A stretch of 64,000 nucleotides of DNA from the NCBI GenBank assembly GCA_001898465.1, contig MKTX01000007.1, positions 310,001 through 374,000 on the forward strand, in the 5' to 3' direction. Made by a program: the position numbers and the translations under genes. Every line of letters begins with the position of its first letter. Position 1 is the stretch's first letter. The notes under the pieces are model-generated. The model was not told the origin of the DNA. It saw only the letters and a program-made list of their open reading frames with translations, and did no database searches. Below are positions 1 to 9,261 of this stretch, piece after piece. The DNA is from Sphingobacteriales bacterium 39-19 (GTDB taxonomy: Bacteria; Bacteroidota; Bacteroidia; Chitinophagales; Chitinophagaceae).

Positions 1-35
1 ATATGGATTATAAAATATTGAGTAAAAAAGGATAC

Positions 36-470
36 ATGGTTACAGAACAGGTAAATCAAGGAACAGAAAAAATACAACCCAAAAAAGCGGGTGCCTTTAA
101 AAAATTTATGAGATGGTTTTTCTTTTTTCTTTTCCTTTTTTCAATCGCATTCGGATATTGGAAATACTTTTATACTTATAGCGACGGATACCGAAGCGGG
201 TTATTACAGAAGTTTTCAAGAAAAGGAAATATTTTTAAAACATACGAAGGCGAGTTGATATTAAGTACGGTCGTATCCAGCAAAAACATTCCTTTGGCCT
301 CGGAGAAATTTTTCTTTTCGGTGGCAAATGATAGCCTGGCAAAACTGATGCAAAATTTTGAAGGTAAAAATGTACGCATACATTATGTACAGAAAAACGG
401 CACCCTCATGTGGCGTGGCGAAAGCCAGTATATTGTAGATGAAATGAAGCTGGATGAACGCAATCCTTAA
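36..470 (+). CDS. Conserved single-pass membrane protein, unknown function
   Basis: Protein of 144 residues. A lysine-rich N-terminus is followed by one strongly hydrophobic, Phe-rich segment at about residues 27-44, then a predicted extracytoplasmic domain with the stretches SGLLQKFSRKGNIFKTYEGE and WRGESQYIVD. I recall this family from many Bacteroidota, where it is sometimes misnamed 6-phosphogluconate dehydrogenase; there is no dehydrogenase motif and I assign no function. An in-frame ATG at position 3 would add 11 residues. I prefer position 36 because an A/G-rich stretch precedes it, but the window edge prevents certainty. The stop overlaps the convergent methyltransferase gene by 4 nt. 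Confidence 0.8.
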   Translation: MVTEQVNQGTEKIQPKKAGAFKKFMRWFFFFLFLFSIAFGYWKYFYTYSDGYRSGLLQKFSRKGNIFKTYEGELILSTVVSSKNIPLASEKFFFSVANDSLAKLMQNFEGKNVRIHYVQKNGTLMWRGESQYIVDEMKLDERNP

Positions 471-1168
471 CGACCACTGTAGAGTAAAAAGATGGCAGGT
501 ATTTTATGTAAGTGAAGTTCTTCTTTTTTCCATTCAGCAATCGTTTTCGTTTTAATCATTTCATTTTTTGCCGTGATGTTTACGGCAATACAAAGCCGGG
601 TTTGTGCACGGCAATTTTTTAAGAGCGCTTCCAGTAATTGATGGTTACGGTAGGGTGTTTCAATAAAAATTTTAGTGCTGTTGTGTATTTGTGAACTTGT
701 TTCCAGTTCCTTTATTTTCTTTGCACGTTCATTTGAATCAACCGGTAAATAACCAAGGAATTCAAATTGCTGGCCGTTCATACCACTGGCCATCAGGGCC
801 AGTAAAATAGAGCTGGGGCCCGAAAGGGGAACTACTTTATAATTCATTTGCTGGGCAATACCAATTAATACCTGCCCTGGATCTGCCACACCCGGGCAAC
901 CTGCTTCACTGATAATTCCAATGTTTTTGCCTTCCCCTAATTTAGATGTAAAATGGGCTACTTGTTCCTGCTCTGCTTTATGAATTTCGAACCATTCAAA
1001 ATCATCAATGATGAAACCGGGATCTAATTTTTTTAAATACCGCCGGGCTGTTCTTATGTTTTCTGCAAACAGCACGGGGCATTCTTTTATGGCAGGCAAT
1101 ACCTGCGGAGAAATGCTATTGATACCATCATCACTTAAAGTAGAAGGTATTAAAAAAATAGTAGGCAT
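467..1168 (-). CDS. SAM-dependent methyltransferase, tetrapyrrole methylase fold (RsmI-like)
   Basis: Protein of 233 residues resembling RsmI, the 16S rRNA C1402 ribose methyltransferase. The family signature is visible as SEAGCPGVADPG followed by VVPLSGPSSILLALMASG, which form the SAM site in this fold, and FLGYLP follows as in RsmI. A glycine-rich N-terminal loop is missing, and the protein is shorter than E. coli RsmI (about 286 residues). Bacteroidota often carry both a canonical RsmI and a second paralogue like this one, so the substrate is uncertain. Its start lies directly next to the stop of the EI24 gene, so the two are probably co-transcribed. Confidence 0.85.
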   Translation of the reverse strand: MPTIFLIPSTLSDDGINSISPQVLPAIKECPVLFAENIRTARRYLKKLDPGFIIDDFEWFEIHKAEQEQVAHFTSKLGEGKNIGIISEAGCPGVADPGQVLIGIAQQMNYKVVPLSGPSSILLALMASGMNGQQFEFLGYLPVDSNERAKKIKELETSSQIHNSTKIFIETPYRNHQLLEALLKNCRAQTRLCIAVNITAKNEMIKTKTIAEWKKEELHLHKIPAIFLLYSGR

Positions 1169-1945
1169 TTAAATAATAATATTTTTTTTCTTTGCTGTTT
1201 CTATACTTAACGTAGCAGCCACCACCGCATAGCTTGGCGCCAATACCCAACCCAGCAGGGGAATTAAATGCATGGCATAAAACACAAGGCCATTCCCTAT
1301 GGCCAGGCCTTTGTGCCTGTTAATAATAAAAATACTTTGCTTAGGCGAAATCTTATTTCTTTCAAAATTATAATCCAGCATGGCAAAGCCGAAATAAAAA
1401 AATTCTACCATTAAGCCAATGAGGGGAGCAATCCAGCCAATTAAGGGAATGAAAGCTAAAATGAAAATAGTGAGAAAATATACGCTTTGCCAAAGCAAAT
1501 TCCGCAGGTTTATTTGTATGGACCGCCCCATATCTTTTACCAATTGCTTAGCACTAAAGGGAAAATCTTTTTCATGTAAAATACTATCTGTTTTTTCGCT
1601 AAGCCATGCAAAAACAGGAGAACCGATAATGAGAAACAGGTATTTAAATAATGAAAAGTAAAACATCAGGATCACCATCCAGATGATGATTTGGCCCACG
1701 ATTACAAAAAAATTCAGCCACCCTGTTTTCATGGTATCCAGCCAGGGCCTGATTCCTGTTTGCGTTAATATCAGTTGCGTAACATGGTTACTCGTAATCC
1801 AGAAAAACCAAATACCCAGTGCAAAAAGCAGGACATAGCAAATACCCGGAATTAAAATCCATTTCCATAACCTGTGTTTTGCAATAAAGAGGTGTGCAAC
1901 AAAAAAAGATTGTATGGCTATTATAATTTCTTTTAACATACTCAT
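1169..1945 (-). CDS. EI24 domain (CysZ-like) integral membrane protein
   Basis: Protein of 258 residues with four or more hydrophobic segments, at about residues 25-50, 72-105, 155-190 and 215-245. The layout fits the EI24/CysZ family; bacterial CysZ proteins are sulfate permeases. Motifs supporting the call are the central SPVFAWLSEKTD, and the later FNFER-type stretch (seen here as LDYNFERNKIS) followed by ALGNGL-like residues. No sulfur assimilation genes are nearby, so sulfate transport is not supported by context. A second ATG lies two codons inside the chosen start. The downstream methyltransferase begins with no gap. Confidence 0.8.
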   Translation of the reverse strand: MSMLKEIIIAIQSFFVAHLFIAKHRLWKWILIPGICYVLLFALGIWFFWITSNHVTQLILTQTGIRPWLDTMKTGWLNFFVIVGQIIIWMVILMFYFSLFKYLFLIIGSPVFAWLSEKTDSILHEKDFPFSAKQLVKDMGRSIQINLRNLLWQSVYFLTIFILAFIPLIGWIAPLIGLMVEFFYFGFAMLDYNFERNKISPKQSIFIINRHKGLAIGNGLVFYAMHLIPLLGWVLAPSYAVVAATLSIETAKKKNIII

Positions 1946-2053
1946 TCATTAAAGTACAATTGCTGCGATTGCGATTGCACAATAATTTATAAAGATATTG
2001 AAATTGATTTTTGTGCGGCGAATCCTTATTTTTATTTATAATATCATTACTGA

Positions 2054-2665
2054 ATGAAAAAATTGCCGCTTTCCTTTTATGCAAACAAAGATGTAGTGCA
2101 GGTTGCAAAAGATTTAATCGGCATGCTTGTAGTGACCCGTGTGAATGATGTATTTACGAGCGGGAGAATTGTAGAAACAGAGGCTTACAAAGCAATTATT
2201 GACAAAGCCTCACATTCCTACAGGGGAAAGCGTACAGCCCGTAATGAAGATATGTATGCGGCTGCAGGCACTGTATATATATATATATGCTATGGTATGC
2301 ATCACATGCTGAATGTGGTTACCAATGAAAAGGAAATTCCCGATGCCATATTAATAAGGGCCATAGAACCTGTAGCAGGAATTGAATTCATGATGAAGCG
2401 TACCGGGAAAAAAAGGGATGACCTAAATATTACACGGGGTCCCGGAAATCTTGCCAAAGCATTGGGTATTCAAAAAAAACATTCAGGGCTTCATTTTACC
2501 GGGCATCACATTATGCTGTATCAGGATGGGCATAGCCAGATACCGGAACATGCTATAGGAACCAGTAAACGCATTGGGGTAGCATCGGCAGGAGATGATG
2601 CCTTATTGCCTTATCGTTTTTATCTTAAAGGGAATAAATATGTGAGTGCCCGGCCAAAAAAATAA
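2054..2665 (+). CDS. DNA-3-methyladenine glycosylase, AAG/MPG family
   Basis: Protein of 203 residues, the usual length of bacterial AAG-type glycosylases. These excise alkylated purines such as 3-methyladenine and hypoxanthine and start base excision repair. Visible family features are DLIGMLVV near the N-terminus, the catalytic glutamate in GRIVETEAY, the substrate-pocket stretch HSYRGKRTARN, YGMHHMLNVVT and the TRGPGNLAKALG loop. The gene stands alone, divergent from the EI24 gene and convergent with the PorP-like gene one base away. The codons before YGMHH contain a 15-nt TA repeat (see the repeat entry). Confidence 0.93.
   Translation: MKKLPLSFYANKDVVQVAKDLIGMLVVTRVNDVFTSGRIVETEAYKAIIDKASHSYRGKRTARNEDMYAAAGTVYIYICYGMHHMLNVVTNEKEIPDAILIRAIEPVAGIEFMMKRTGKKRDDLNITRGPGNLAKALGIQKKHSGLHFTGHHIMLYQDGHSQIPEHAIGTSKRIGVASAGDDALLPYRFYLKGNKYVSARPKK
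2274..2288 (+). repeat. TA dinucleotide repeat inside a DNA repair gene
   Basis: An uninterrupted alternating run of T and A, seven TA units plus one T, lies inside the 3-methyladenine glycosylase gene and encodes alternating Tyr and Ile just before the conserved YGMHH motif. Gain or loss of one unit would shift the frame upstream of much of the active site. It is short for a known contingency locus. Confidence 0.9.
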
Positions 2666-2666
2666 T

Positions 2667-3680
2667 TTAAAATCTTGGGCAGGGTATGCCTTTATATTCT
2701 GCAGGGCGTTTAATATAAATCAAAGAAAATTCTGACCCGCCCCTGCTGCTTGTAGCCGCTTTTAAATTACTGGTATTAATATCATAGCTGGCTCCTATTC
2801 TCAATCCACCTACTTCTATACCCAGGTAAGGGATAATGGCATCTTTTACCCTTACCCATGAACCGAGATATACGGTAACCGGGTTTTCACTCGATGCATT
2901 GGGGCTTGCTCCAAGGGCAGCGCCTACCAGGGTTTCAGAAGCTTTGTTTTGCATTTGCTGAATAGCAGATGCACTTAATGAAACTACATCAGACAATTTA
3001 AAATGCCCACCCGCATGTACCGTTACCCGCCCGGTTAAATACCAGCTTTTATCTAAAAAACTCATTTTTGGCCGGTTGATATGATACATGGAAACACCGA
3101 GATAATAATTATTTTCACCATTACTGGATCCGGAATACAGGATACCTGCATTTACATCAATATAATTCCTGTTTTTGCCCCCGGCAATAATAGCGGGCAG
3201 ATCCTGGGAAGTACCTTGTTGAAATCCATTGGCCCTGAGTTCATCTTCAAAATATAATTTAGAAACATCCAGTGTCATGCTGGAATAAGTACCCTGGAAA
3301 CCGGCGCCAATGGTATTATATCCATCTTCATCTAATGCTTTGTGGTAGGATAATGATAAGGAACCGTAATTTAATTTTAATGTACTGTTTGCACTTTGAT
3401 CACTTACACCAGAAAGGCCAACTCCAAAAATATCACCCTCAGGAATTTTTCCTTTTAATATGGGGAAATCAACCGAAGCGCTGGTTGTTACATATGCTTT
3501 AGGTATGGAAGGCCACTGATCCCGATGGTTAGCAGCAATTCTCCAAATTCCATTAAATTTTCCTGTAAAAGCAGGATTAAGCGTTAGTGGCGATGAAAAA
3601 AATTGACTAAAATGCGGATCCTGTGCGGTAAGGGTGCCGGAAATTAAAATACAAATACTAATTAAAAGGTATCTTCTCAT
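2667..3680 (-). CDS. PorP/SprF family type IX secretion/gliding membrane protein
   Basis: Protein of 337 residues with a signal peptide (RRYLLISICILISGTLTAQ) and the family opening QDPHFSQFFSSPLTLNPAFTG, diagnostic of the PorP/SprF family. These are outer membrane beta-barrels; some anchor surface adhesins or carry type IX secretion cargo, and P. gingivalis PorP is required for secretion. The body has alternating beta strands rich in Gly, Asn and Tyr, ending at RF. No PorK/L/M/N genes and no large gliding adhesin are adjacent, so this is probably one of several orphan paralogues. The ATG at 3680 is preferred; a TTG two codons upstream is possible. Confidence 0.92.
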   Translation of the reverse strand: MRRYLLISICILISGTLTAQDPHFSQFFSSPLTLNPAFTGKFNGIWRIAANHRDQWPSIPKAYVTTSASVDFPILKGKIPEGDIFGVGLSGVSDQSANSTLKLNYGSLSLSYHKALDEDGYNTIGAGFQGTYSSMTLDVSKLYFEDELRANGFQQGTSQDLPAIIAGGKNRNYIDVNAGILYSGSSNGENNYYLGVSMYHINRPKMSFLDKSWYLTGRVTVHAGGHFKLSDVVSLSASAIQQMQNKASETLVGAALGASPNASSENPVTVYLGSWVRVKDAIIPYLGIEVGGLRIGASYDINTSNLKAATSSRGGSEFSLIYIKRPAEYKGIPCPRF

Positions 3681-3827
3681 TATCAAACAGTTCTAGAAAA
3701 TAAAGATAAGTAAATGCATTAAAATGCTGCAATGAATTGAGATGGAATTTTATAAAATTGCATTAAAAGTTTGCAATTCCTTGACTGCTATGGATAAATG
3801 AATCTATTTTTTTTGGCCAGGGGTGCA

Positions 3828-4478
3828 CTAACTTTGCATTTTAGAGCCATAAGCCAGGTCTCCTGCATCTCCCAGCCCGGGAACGATATATCCCTTTGCC
3901 GTAAGTTCTTCGTCAATATCACCACACCATATATGGGCCCTGGGCTCATTTCGCAATACATAATCAATACCTACCGTGCAGGCAATAGCGCACACAATAT
4001 GGAGTTCTTTAATATCTCCTACATTTTTTAAATATTGAATAGACTTTACCAGTGATGATCCTGTTGCCAGCATAGGATCGCTTAAAATGAGGATACGGTT
4101 GTCTATTTCAGGGCAACTCATATATTCCATACTAATTTCAAAACTTCCATCGGGATGATGTTTGCGGTATGCGCTTAAGAAAGCATTATCTGCTTTATCA
4201 AAATAACTTAATAATCCATTGTGCATGGCCAGGCCGGCACGTAACACGGTTGCCAGTACCGGTTGTTCTTTTAAAACTTTACAGCTGGCTGTGCCCATGG
4301 GTGAAGTAACATCTACGGTATCCCAATCCATTTGTTTGCTTATTTCATACCCAATAACTTCTGCAATACGTTCCAGGTTTCTTCTAAAGCGCATGCGATC
4401 TTGTTGTATTTCTATATTCCTGAGTTCGGCTGTCCAGTTACTGATGAGTGAATGCTCTTTACTTAAATTATGTACCAT
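3828..4478 (-). CDS. upp: Uracil phosphoribosyltransferase
   Basis: Protein of 216 residues. It converts uracil and PRPP to UMP in pyrimidine salvage. The PRPP-binding motif is LSDPMLATGSS (family LDPMLATGGS), and the uracil-binding C-terminal motif is GYIVPGLGDAGD, close to the end as expected. RAGLAMHNG in the middle corresponds to the conserved RAGL loop. A lone minus-strand gene between the PorP-like gene and a small lipoprotein gene. Adenine deaminase is encoded about 500 bases away, but on a separate unit. Confidence 0.93.
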   Translation of the reverse strand: MVHNLSKEHSLISNWTAELRNIEIQQDRMRFRRNLERIAEVIGYEISKQMDWDTVDVTSPMGTASCKVLKEQPVLATVLRAGLAMHNGLLSYFDKADNAFLSAYRKHHPDGSFEISMEYMSCPEIDNRILILSDPMLATGSSLVKSIQYLKNVGDIKELHIVCAIACTVGIDYVLRNEPRAHIWCGDIDEELTAKGYIVPGLGDAGDLAYGSKMQS

Positions 4479-4596
4479 AGTGTAAACCCGTTGTAAAGGG
4501 ATATTTAGTTAAAATTAGGCTGCTTTGGGCAAATCTATAATAAATTAAGAAAGGATACTCTATTTTTGATGAGCAGATTTAAAATAATATAAAAAA

Positions 4597-5007
4597 ATGA
4601 AATTTTTCCTATCGGTAATAACGTGCTGTATACTGTTAATGGCTTGCCAGGGTAATTCAGAAAAAAAAATGCCTGCAGATAAATACGAAGCCGGTAAAAA
4701 ATCATTGGCAGAAATAGAACAGGAGAATCCTGCCCAGTTCCTGGTGGCTAAAAGCAATGATCGTAAGAACCTGCTACGTCAAACGGTAGTAAAAGGCACT
4801 GTAACCAATACCGCCCGTATTGTTACTTATAAGGATGTGGATGTAAAATTATACTTCTATAGTAAAACCGGGGTGTTGCTGGAAGAAGATCATGAAATGA
4901 TTTATGATGAAATTGCACCCGGTGCCAGTAAATCTTTTAAAACAAAATTATTTACACCTAAGGGTACCGATAGCGTGCGTGCAGAAGTAGTGTCGGCAAA
5001 ATATTAA
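4597..5007 (+). CDS. Small putative lipoprotein, unknown function
   Basis: Protein of 136 residues. A short hydrophobic N-terminus ends in the lipobox LLMACQ (Cys about residue 17), so it is probably lipidated and periplasmic or outer-membrane facing. After a charged linker the domain [20 protein letters not shown] resembles the beta-sandwich of FxLYD-type domains (NTA-x-x-YKDV is typical). I recognise it as a common Bacteroidota hypothetical but know no function. Its last four bases overlap the convergent adenine deaminase gene. Confidence 0.8.
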   Translation: MKFFLSVITCCILLMACQGNSEKKMPADKYEAGKKSLAEIEQENPAQFLVAKSNDRKNLLRQTVVKGTVTNTARIVTYKDVDVKLYFYSKTGVLLEEDHEMIYDEIAPGASKSFKTKLFTPKGTDSVRAEVVSAKY

Positions 5008-6638
5008 GGTACAAATTCAAATTTATCCCCATCAAATAAACCCATGTCACTCAGTTTTAAATGGGGGATTACTAACAAGGCCATAAAAGAAAGCGTCATA
5101 AAGGGAGCGGTGAGGGTACTTGCCATTTCATTTTTGGTAAACTGGTCAATTTCAGTATAGGCCTTAGAAACGCTATAACCATCATCCGTGCTCATTAAGC
5201 CTGCAACCGGCAGGGCCAATGATTTTTCAATACCGTTTGCTAGGGCACTAATTCCTCCCTGGTTTTGAATCACTAAATTTACGGCCTGGCATAAACTGGT
5301 ATCATCTACTCCCACTGCAACAATATTATGACTGTCGTGTGCTACCGATGAGGCCATAGCGCCTTGCTTGATGCCCGTGTTTTTTATGAACGAGATGGCA
5401 ATGGGGGCATCTTTATACCGGTTTACCACTACTATTTTTAAAATATCTTCTGCCGGGTTGCTTACCAGCATGCCTTGCCTGATGTTGGGGGTACAATATA
5501 ATTTTGTGGTGATTAACTGGCCATCCAATGCCTCTATTACAGGCAACTTACCGGTGTTATTTTTTGCTTGCAGCGCAAAATCTGCTACCTTTTTTATACT
5601 GCAATTAAACTGGTTAAGGGCCTGACTGGGTTGGGTTTTAATGAAAGAAGTTCCATTTTCTGCCACCAAGGCTCCATCAATATAAGTTTGTAATACTTTA
5701 AAATGAATAAGGTCATCCACTACTATAAAATCAGCCGCATCACCCGGCTTCAATAAGCCATTGTGCATATTGTAGTGCTTCACGGGGTTGATGCATGCCG
5801 CCTGTAATACTTTAAAAACATCAATACCATACGCCACGGCCCGTGCACATAACGCATTTATATGACTTATCTCCAGGCTGTCGGGGTGTTTATCATCACT
5901 GCAAAACATCATATTTTCAAAATGATCATGCATGAGCGGAATTAAGGCATCAAAATTTTTTGCGGCACTGCCTTCTCTTATTAAAATTTTCATTCCAAAT
6001 TTTAATTTGCCGAGCGCTTCTTCAGCAGTAAAACATTCATGATCGGTACTTATGCCTGCTTCAATATATTTTTTTGCATCTTCTCCCCGTAAGCCCGGGG
6101 CATGGCCATCTACCGGTTTATTGAAATTTTTAGCAGCAGCAATTTTTTTCATTACTTCCTCATCCTGGTTTAGTACACCGGGAAAATTCATCATTTCACT
6201 CAGGTAATGTATTTCAGGCATGGCAAGCAGTTTGGTTACATCCCCGGCATCCAGGCTGGCGCCTGCAGTTTCAAACAGGGTAGCGGGAACGCAACTGGGT
6301 GCACCAAAATGAAATTTAAAAGGAACGGTATTGCCATTCTCAATCATAAACTTTACTCCTTCCATACCACATACATTGGCAATTTCATGGGGGTCGCTGA
6401 TGGTTCCGGTGCTGCCATGAACTACAGCCAGTTTTGCAAATTCTGAGGGTACCAGCATACTACTTTCTATATGTACATGGCTATCAATTAAGCCGGGCAA
6501 TATATAAGGAGAGCCAGTTTTCTCATTTCCCAGGATTTCAATGTCATTTATTTTTCCATCATGTACTCGTAAAATTCCGTAACCTATCTTTTTATTTTCA
6601 ATATCCACGATATTGCCTTCTACCTGTAGCATACGCAT
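5004..6638 (-). CDS. ade: Adenine deaminase
   Basis: Protein of 544 residues, the usual length for the metal-dependent Ade family that converts adenine to hypoxanthine. The amidohydrolase metal motif is intact ([12 protein letters not shown]), followed by [30 protein letters not shown] and the [11 protein letters not shown] loop, all characteristic of Ade. The C-terminal domain carries [14 protein letters not shown]. Purine salvage in the cytoplasm. Two in-frame ATGs (6638 and 6632) are possible starts. Divergent from the exported protein gene at 6754. Confidence 0.95.
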   Translation of the reverse strand: MRMLQVEGNIVDIENKKIGYGILRVHDGKINDIEILGNEKTGSPYILPGLIDSHVHIESSMLVPSEFAKLAVVHGSTGTISDPHEIANVCGMEGVKFMIENGNTVPFKFHFGAPSCVPATLFETAGASLDAGDVTKLLAMPEIHYLSEMMNFPGVLNQDEEVMKKIAAAKNFNKPVDGHAPGLRGEDAKKYIEAGISTDHECFTAEEALGKLKFGMKILIREGSAAKNFDALIPLMHDHFENMMFCSDDKHPDSLEISHINALCARAVAYGIDVFKVLQAACINPVKHYNMHNGLLKPGDAADFIVVDDLIHFKVLQTYIDGALVAENGTSFIKTQPSQALNQFNCSIKKVADFALQAKNNTGKLPVIEALDGQLITTKLYCTPNIRQGMLVSNPAEDILKIVVVNRYKDAPIAISFIKNTGIKQGAMASSVAHDSHNIVAVGVDDTSLCQAVNLVIQNQGGISALANGIEKSLALPVAGLMSTDDGYSVSKAYTEIDQFTKNEMASTLTAPFMTLSFMALLVIPHLKLSDMGLFDGDKFEFVP

Positions 6639-6753
6639 AACTTCGTTTTTTGTGCAAAATGCAAAGTAAACAGATATTTTAGGAACCGATGCACCGCATG
6701 GATTTTTTTATTTATTTTCATTGTTTCATTTCAAAAAATATAATACAAACAAC

Positions 6754-7458
6754 ATGAAAATTGTAAAATGGATTTTAATACCCGTTTTCTTATTGGCTGC
6801 CTGGAGCCTTACTGCCCAAACTGCTGATGAAATTATTGCAAAAAATATAGAAGCGATGGGCGGGAGGGAAAAACTAAGTTCTTTAAACTCAGTAAAAATG
6901 ACCGGGAACCTTAATGTGCAGGGTGCAGATGTTGCCGTTACATTAACCAAGCTAAACCATGTAGGTATTAAAGTAGATATTGAAGTTATGGGTACTTATA
7001 ATTACCAAATGGCCAATGCCAAAGAAGGGTGGATCTATATGCCGATACAGGGTATGGAACAACCCCGTAAGATGGATGAAGGAGAATATGAAAATTCTTT
7101 TCGCCAGGCCGATTTACAGGGAGCGCTTTTTGATTATGCGGCTAAAGGAAGTACCGTAAAATTAGAAGACAAAGAAAATGTAAACAGAAAACCTGCTTAC
7201 GTATTAACCGTAACAGAGAAAACCGGGCAGCAAATGAAATATTATATTGATGAGAACACGAACCGGGTTGTGAAAATTACCAGTATTTTAAAAATAAATG
7301 GAGCTGAAACACCTATTGAAAGTGGATTTGATAATTATAAACAAAACAAAGATGGTTATTGGTTTGCTTATACCCATATTACTTCACAGGGAAATATTGA
7401 ATATGATAATGTGGAAACCAATATTCCGGTTGATGAAAGTTTGTTTACCAATAAATAA
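6754..7458 (+). CDS. Exported outer membrane lipoprotein-sorting-like protein
   Basis: Protein of 234 residues. The signal peptide is KIVKWILIPVFLLAAWSLTAQ, and the mature part begins TADEIIAKNIEAMGG. That opening and the following succession of beta strands (VTLTKLNHVGIKVDIEVMG, GWIYMP, PAYVLTVTEKTG, YYIDENTNRVVKI) match the LolA/LppX-like half-barrel group that NCBI often names outer membrane lipoprotein-sorting protein. True LolA carries lipoproteins through the periplasm; I cannot tell whether this homologue does. The start at 6754 directly precedes the signal peptide; the frame is open 11 codons further upstream. A bidirectional terminator follows at 7509. Confidence 0.82.
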   Translation: MKIVKWILIPVFLLAAWSLTAQTADEIIAKNIEAMGGREKLSSLNSVKMTGNLNVQGADVAVTLTKLNHVGIKVDIEVMGTYNYQMANAKEGWIYMPIQGMEQPRKMDEGEYENSFRQADLQGALFDYAAKGSTVKLEDKENVNRKPAYVLTVTEKTGQQMKYYIDENTNRVVKITSILKINGAETPIESGFDNYKQNKDGYWFAYTHITSQGNIEYDNVETNIPVDESLFTNK

Positions 7459-7508
7459 GTTTTACCCGGGGTTTATAAAACCCATTCTTGAAAATGATTA
7501 GCATAAAA

Positions 7509-7537
7509 AAGAAAGCCTCACATTGTGAGGCTTTCTT
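7509..7537. terminator. Bidirectional rho-independent terminator
   Basis: A perfect 13-bp stem with a 3-nt loop, GC-rich in the middle and flanked by A-runs on the left and T-rich sequence on the right. It lies between the convergent exported protein gene (ends 7458) and secG (ends 7557), so it can serve both strands. Confidence 0.85.
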
Positions 7538-7556
7538 AATATTTATATACAAGGTA

Positions 7557-7910
7557 TTACGGTGTAGTTGTAGCAGGAGCTGCAGTACCCGGCATGGGAA
7601 CCGTAGTAGCGGGTGCCGCTTGTTGTTTGGGTTGCGGAATGCTGGTGGGGGCACTTTTCAAAAGATCGGGCCCACTGGATGAGCCTTCTTTTGGAATAAA
7701 TGCAGGGGAAGCCACACAAAGCAAGCCCAGGATACCACCCAGGATCCAGGTGCCTTTTTCAAGTACATCTGTAGTGCGTTTTACACCCATTACCTGGTTG
7801 CCGAAGCCGCCAAATGTGCCTGATAATCCGCCACCCTTGGGGTTTTGGATTAAAACGAAAAACCCCAGGATAATGGAGGCCAATACGATCAAGATTCCAA
7901 AGAATACCAT
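7557..7910 (-). CDS. secG: Preprotein translocase subunit SecG
   Basis: Protein of 117 residues. Two hydrophobic segments (about 4-22 and 53-71) flank the conserved cytoplasmic loop LIQNPKGGGLSGTFGG, which is diagnostic of SecG, the small subunit of the SecYEG channel. The C-terminal tail, about 45 residues rich in Pro, Ala and Thr, is a common extension in Bacteroidota. It is the last gene of the miaB-to-secG operon, starting just 1 nt after the TPR gene stop, and is followed by a strong terminator. Confidence 0.94.
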   Translation of the reverse strand: MVFFGILIVLASIILGFFVLIQNPKGGGLSGTFGGFGNQVMGVKRTTDVLEKGTWILGGILGLLCVASPAFIPKEGSSSGPDLLKSAPTSIPQPKQQAAPATTVPMPGTAAPATTTP

Positions 7911-7911
7911 A

Positions 7912-8664
7912 CTATTCTGCTTTTAAATTTTCTATTTTGGCTGCAAAGTAAGCACTTTTAGCCGGATGCAACAAACTTAATTTCTGGTAAGTTTCCAAGG
8001 CTTGTTTAATTTTTCCCTGGCTGGCATATACTTCTGCCATAGGTTCTGTAACTACTTCTTCAATGATATTACTTTTTTCTGCCAGGCGATCTACCGAACT
8101 GTCTGATGCAGTTGGTATATGAGGCCCCTCATGCACTTTTTTCATGGTTTTTAGCCAATCAGTAAAACTTTTGAGTTGCTTGCCCAGTTTGTCGGCAGGT
8201 TGTACTTCGGTACTTAATTTAATGCCCTGGGAAGCAAAATAATCTGATGTGTAAAGAGGTTCAAATACAAGTTCTTCCCCGGCTGTTGTTGGCATTGCAG
8301 CAGCAGTATCACCGGGGCTTATGCTTTCACCGGGCTGTTCTTGATTTACAGGGATGGGGCTTGCCATTGTTTGAAGTGGCTCCTTTTGTTCCATCGCATG
8401 GCCAGTAGGCAGGGAAGGATTGCCGGTTTCCTGTTCTTCTATTATTTCCGGTTCGTTGAGCCGGGCATGCAGCAGGTACAGGTTATTAAAGTGCAATGCA
8501 GTTCTGGCAGCTGTTTCCCGGGCATGTTTATTTGTTTTTTGTAAAAAAAAATGTGCCAGGCTAAAATACGGATATTGCTTTATGATACCTTCTAACTTTT
8601 GCGTGGTAAGGGGATCGAGCCAGTTCTCTAAACTAAATACATTTTTAAATATTTGTTTTTGCAT
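7912..8664 (-). CDS. TPR-like protein of the lptE-secG operon, unknown function
   Basis: Protein of 250 residues without signal peptide or membrane segment. The N-terminal region (residues 1-75) is helical, with ENWLDPLTTQKLEGIIKQYPYF. The middle is a low-complexity, Pro/Glu/Gln-rich linker. The C-terminus has one clear tetratricopeptide-like unit (AEVYASQGKIKQALETYQKL, then PAKSAYFAAKIENL). This domain order recurs next to lptE and secG in Bacteroidota, so an envelope-related role is likely but unproven. The start at 8664 leaves a 10-nt gap to lptE; the frame is open for 19 more codons upstream but those would overlap lptE. Confidence 0.85.
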   Translation of the reverse strand: MQKQIFKNVFSLENWLDPLTTQKLEGIIKQYPYFSLAHFFLQKTNKHARETAARTALHFNNLYLLHARLNEPEIIEEQETGNPSLPTGHAMEQKEPLQTMASPIPVNQEQPGESISPGDTAAAMPTTAGEELVFEPLYTSDYFASQGIKLSTEVQPADKLGKQLKSFTDWLKTMKKVHEGPHIPTASDSSVDRLAEKSNIIEEVVTEPMAEVYASQGKIKQALETYQKLSLLHPAKSAYFAAKIENLKAE

Positions 8665-8674
8665 GGAAATGAAA

Positions 8675-9187
8675 TTACCAGTTAGAAAATATTTTATTGA
8701 AAACTTCATCGGCCAGGTCACTTACCATAATGGGTGTAAGGCTAATGCCCACATCGGCAATGGTTTGGCTTCCATTAAAATCATAAGTACGCACCAGGTC
8801 GGCTTCAAAATTCTTTTTATCATCTAATGTATTTTTAAAGATAAGATGAAAACCCACTGTAAGGCGGTTGCCGGTAGAGGTATTCCCGGTTATACTTACC
8901 GTGCTGGTGAAGTATTGCGATACGTACCCGCTTATATCATAATGGGCATCATCATTATTTGTTTGACGCAGGCGGGTAGTGCCTATTATTTTTTGTTTCA
9001 GTTTTTCTGTTAAAGAAGGGGCTAATTGGGTATTTACATATTGCGCCCGGTTTTGCAGTGTTTGTACCCTGAAAGTTTTTACCTCGGCAGGAATGGGAGA
9101 TACATCTTTAAAACCATATTTACAGGTTGCAAAGTTAAATAGGCTGAAAACGCAAATGAAAAATATAAAACGAACAATTGATTTCAT
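8675..9187 (-). CDS. lptE: LptE-like LPS assembly lipoprotein
   Basis: Protein of 170 residues. The N-terminal signal ends at FATCKYGFKDVSPIPAEVKT. The Cys at about residue 22 and the following Y-x-F-x-D-x-S-I-P pattern match Bacteroidota LptE, which plugs the LptD barrel and helps insert lipopolysaccharide in the outer membrane. Later strands VSQYFTSTVSITG and LTVGFHLIFKN fit the LptE alpha/beta fold. The lipobox (FATC) is weaker than the usual L-x-G-C. Within the miaB-to-secG operon. Confidence 0.87.
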   Translation of the reverse strand: MKSIVRFIFFICVFSLFNFATCKYGFKDVSPIPAEVKTFRVQTLQNRAQYVNTQLAPSLTEKLKQKIIGTTRLRQTNNDDAHYDISGYVSQYFTSTVSITGNTSTGNRLTVGFHLIFKNTLDDKKNFEADLVRTYDFNGSQTIADVGISLTPIMVSDLADEVFNKIFSNW

Positions 9188-9261
9188 AATGCTGAAATGG
9201 TTTATTACCGGCCTGACTTCAATAGGGGGTAAATTTAAAATATCCCCGGTTTTACCAGGTA

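Noticed and set aside
3829..3836. TAACTTTG on the plus strand
   Set aside because: It matches the -7 consensus but points into the antisense strand of upp and has no -33 element at the correct distance.
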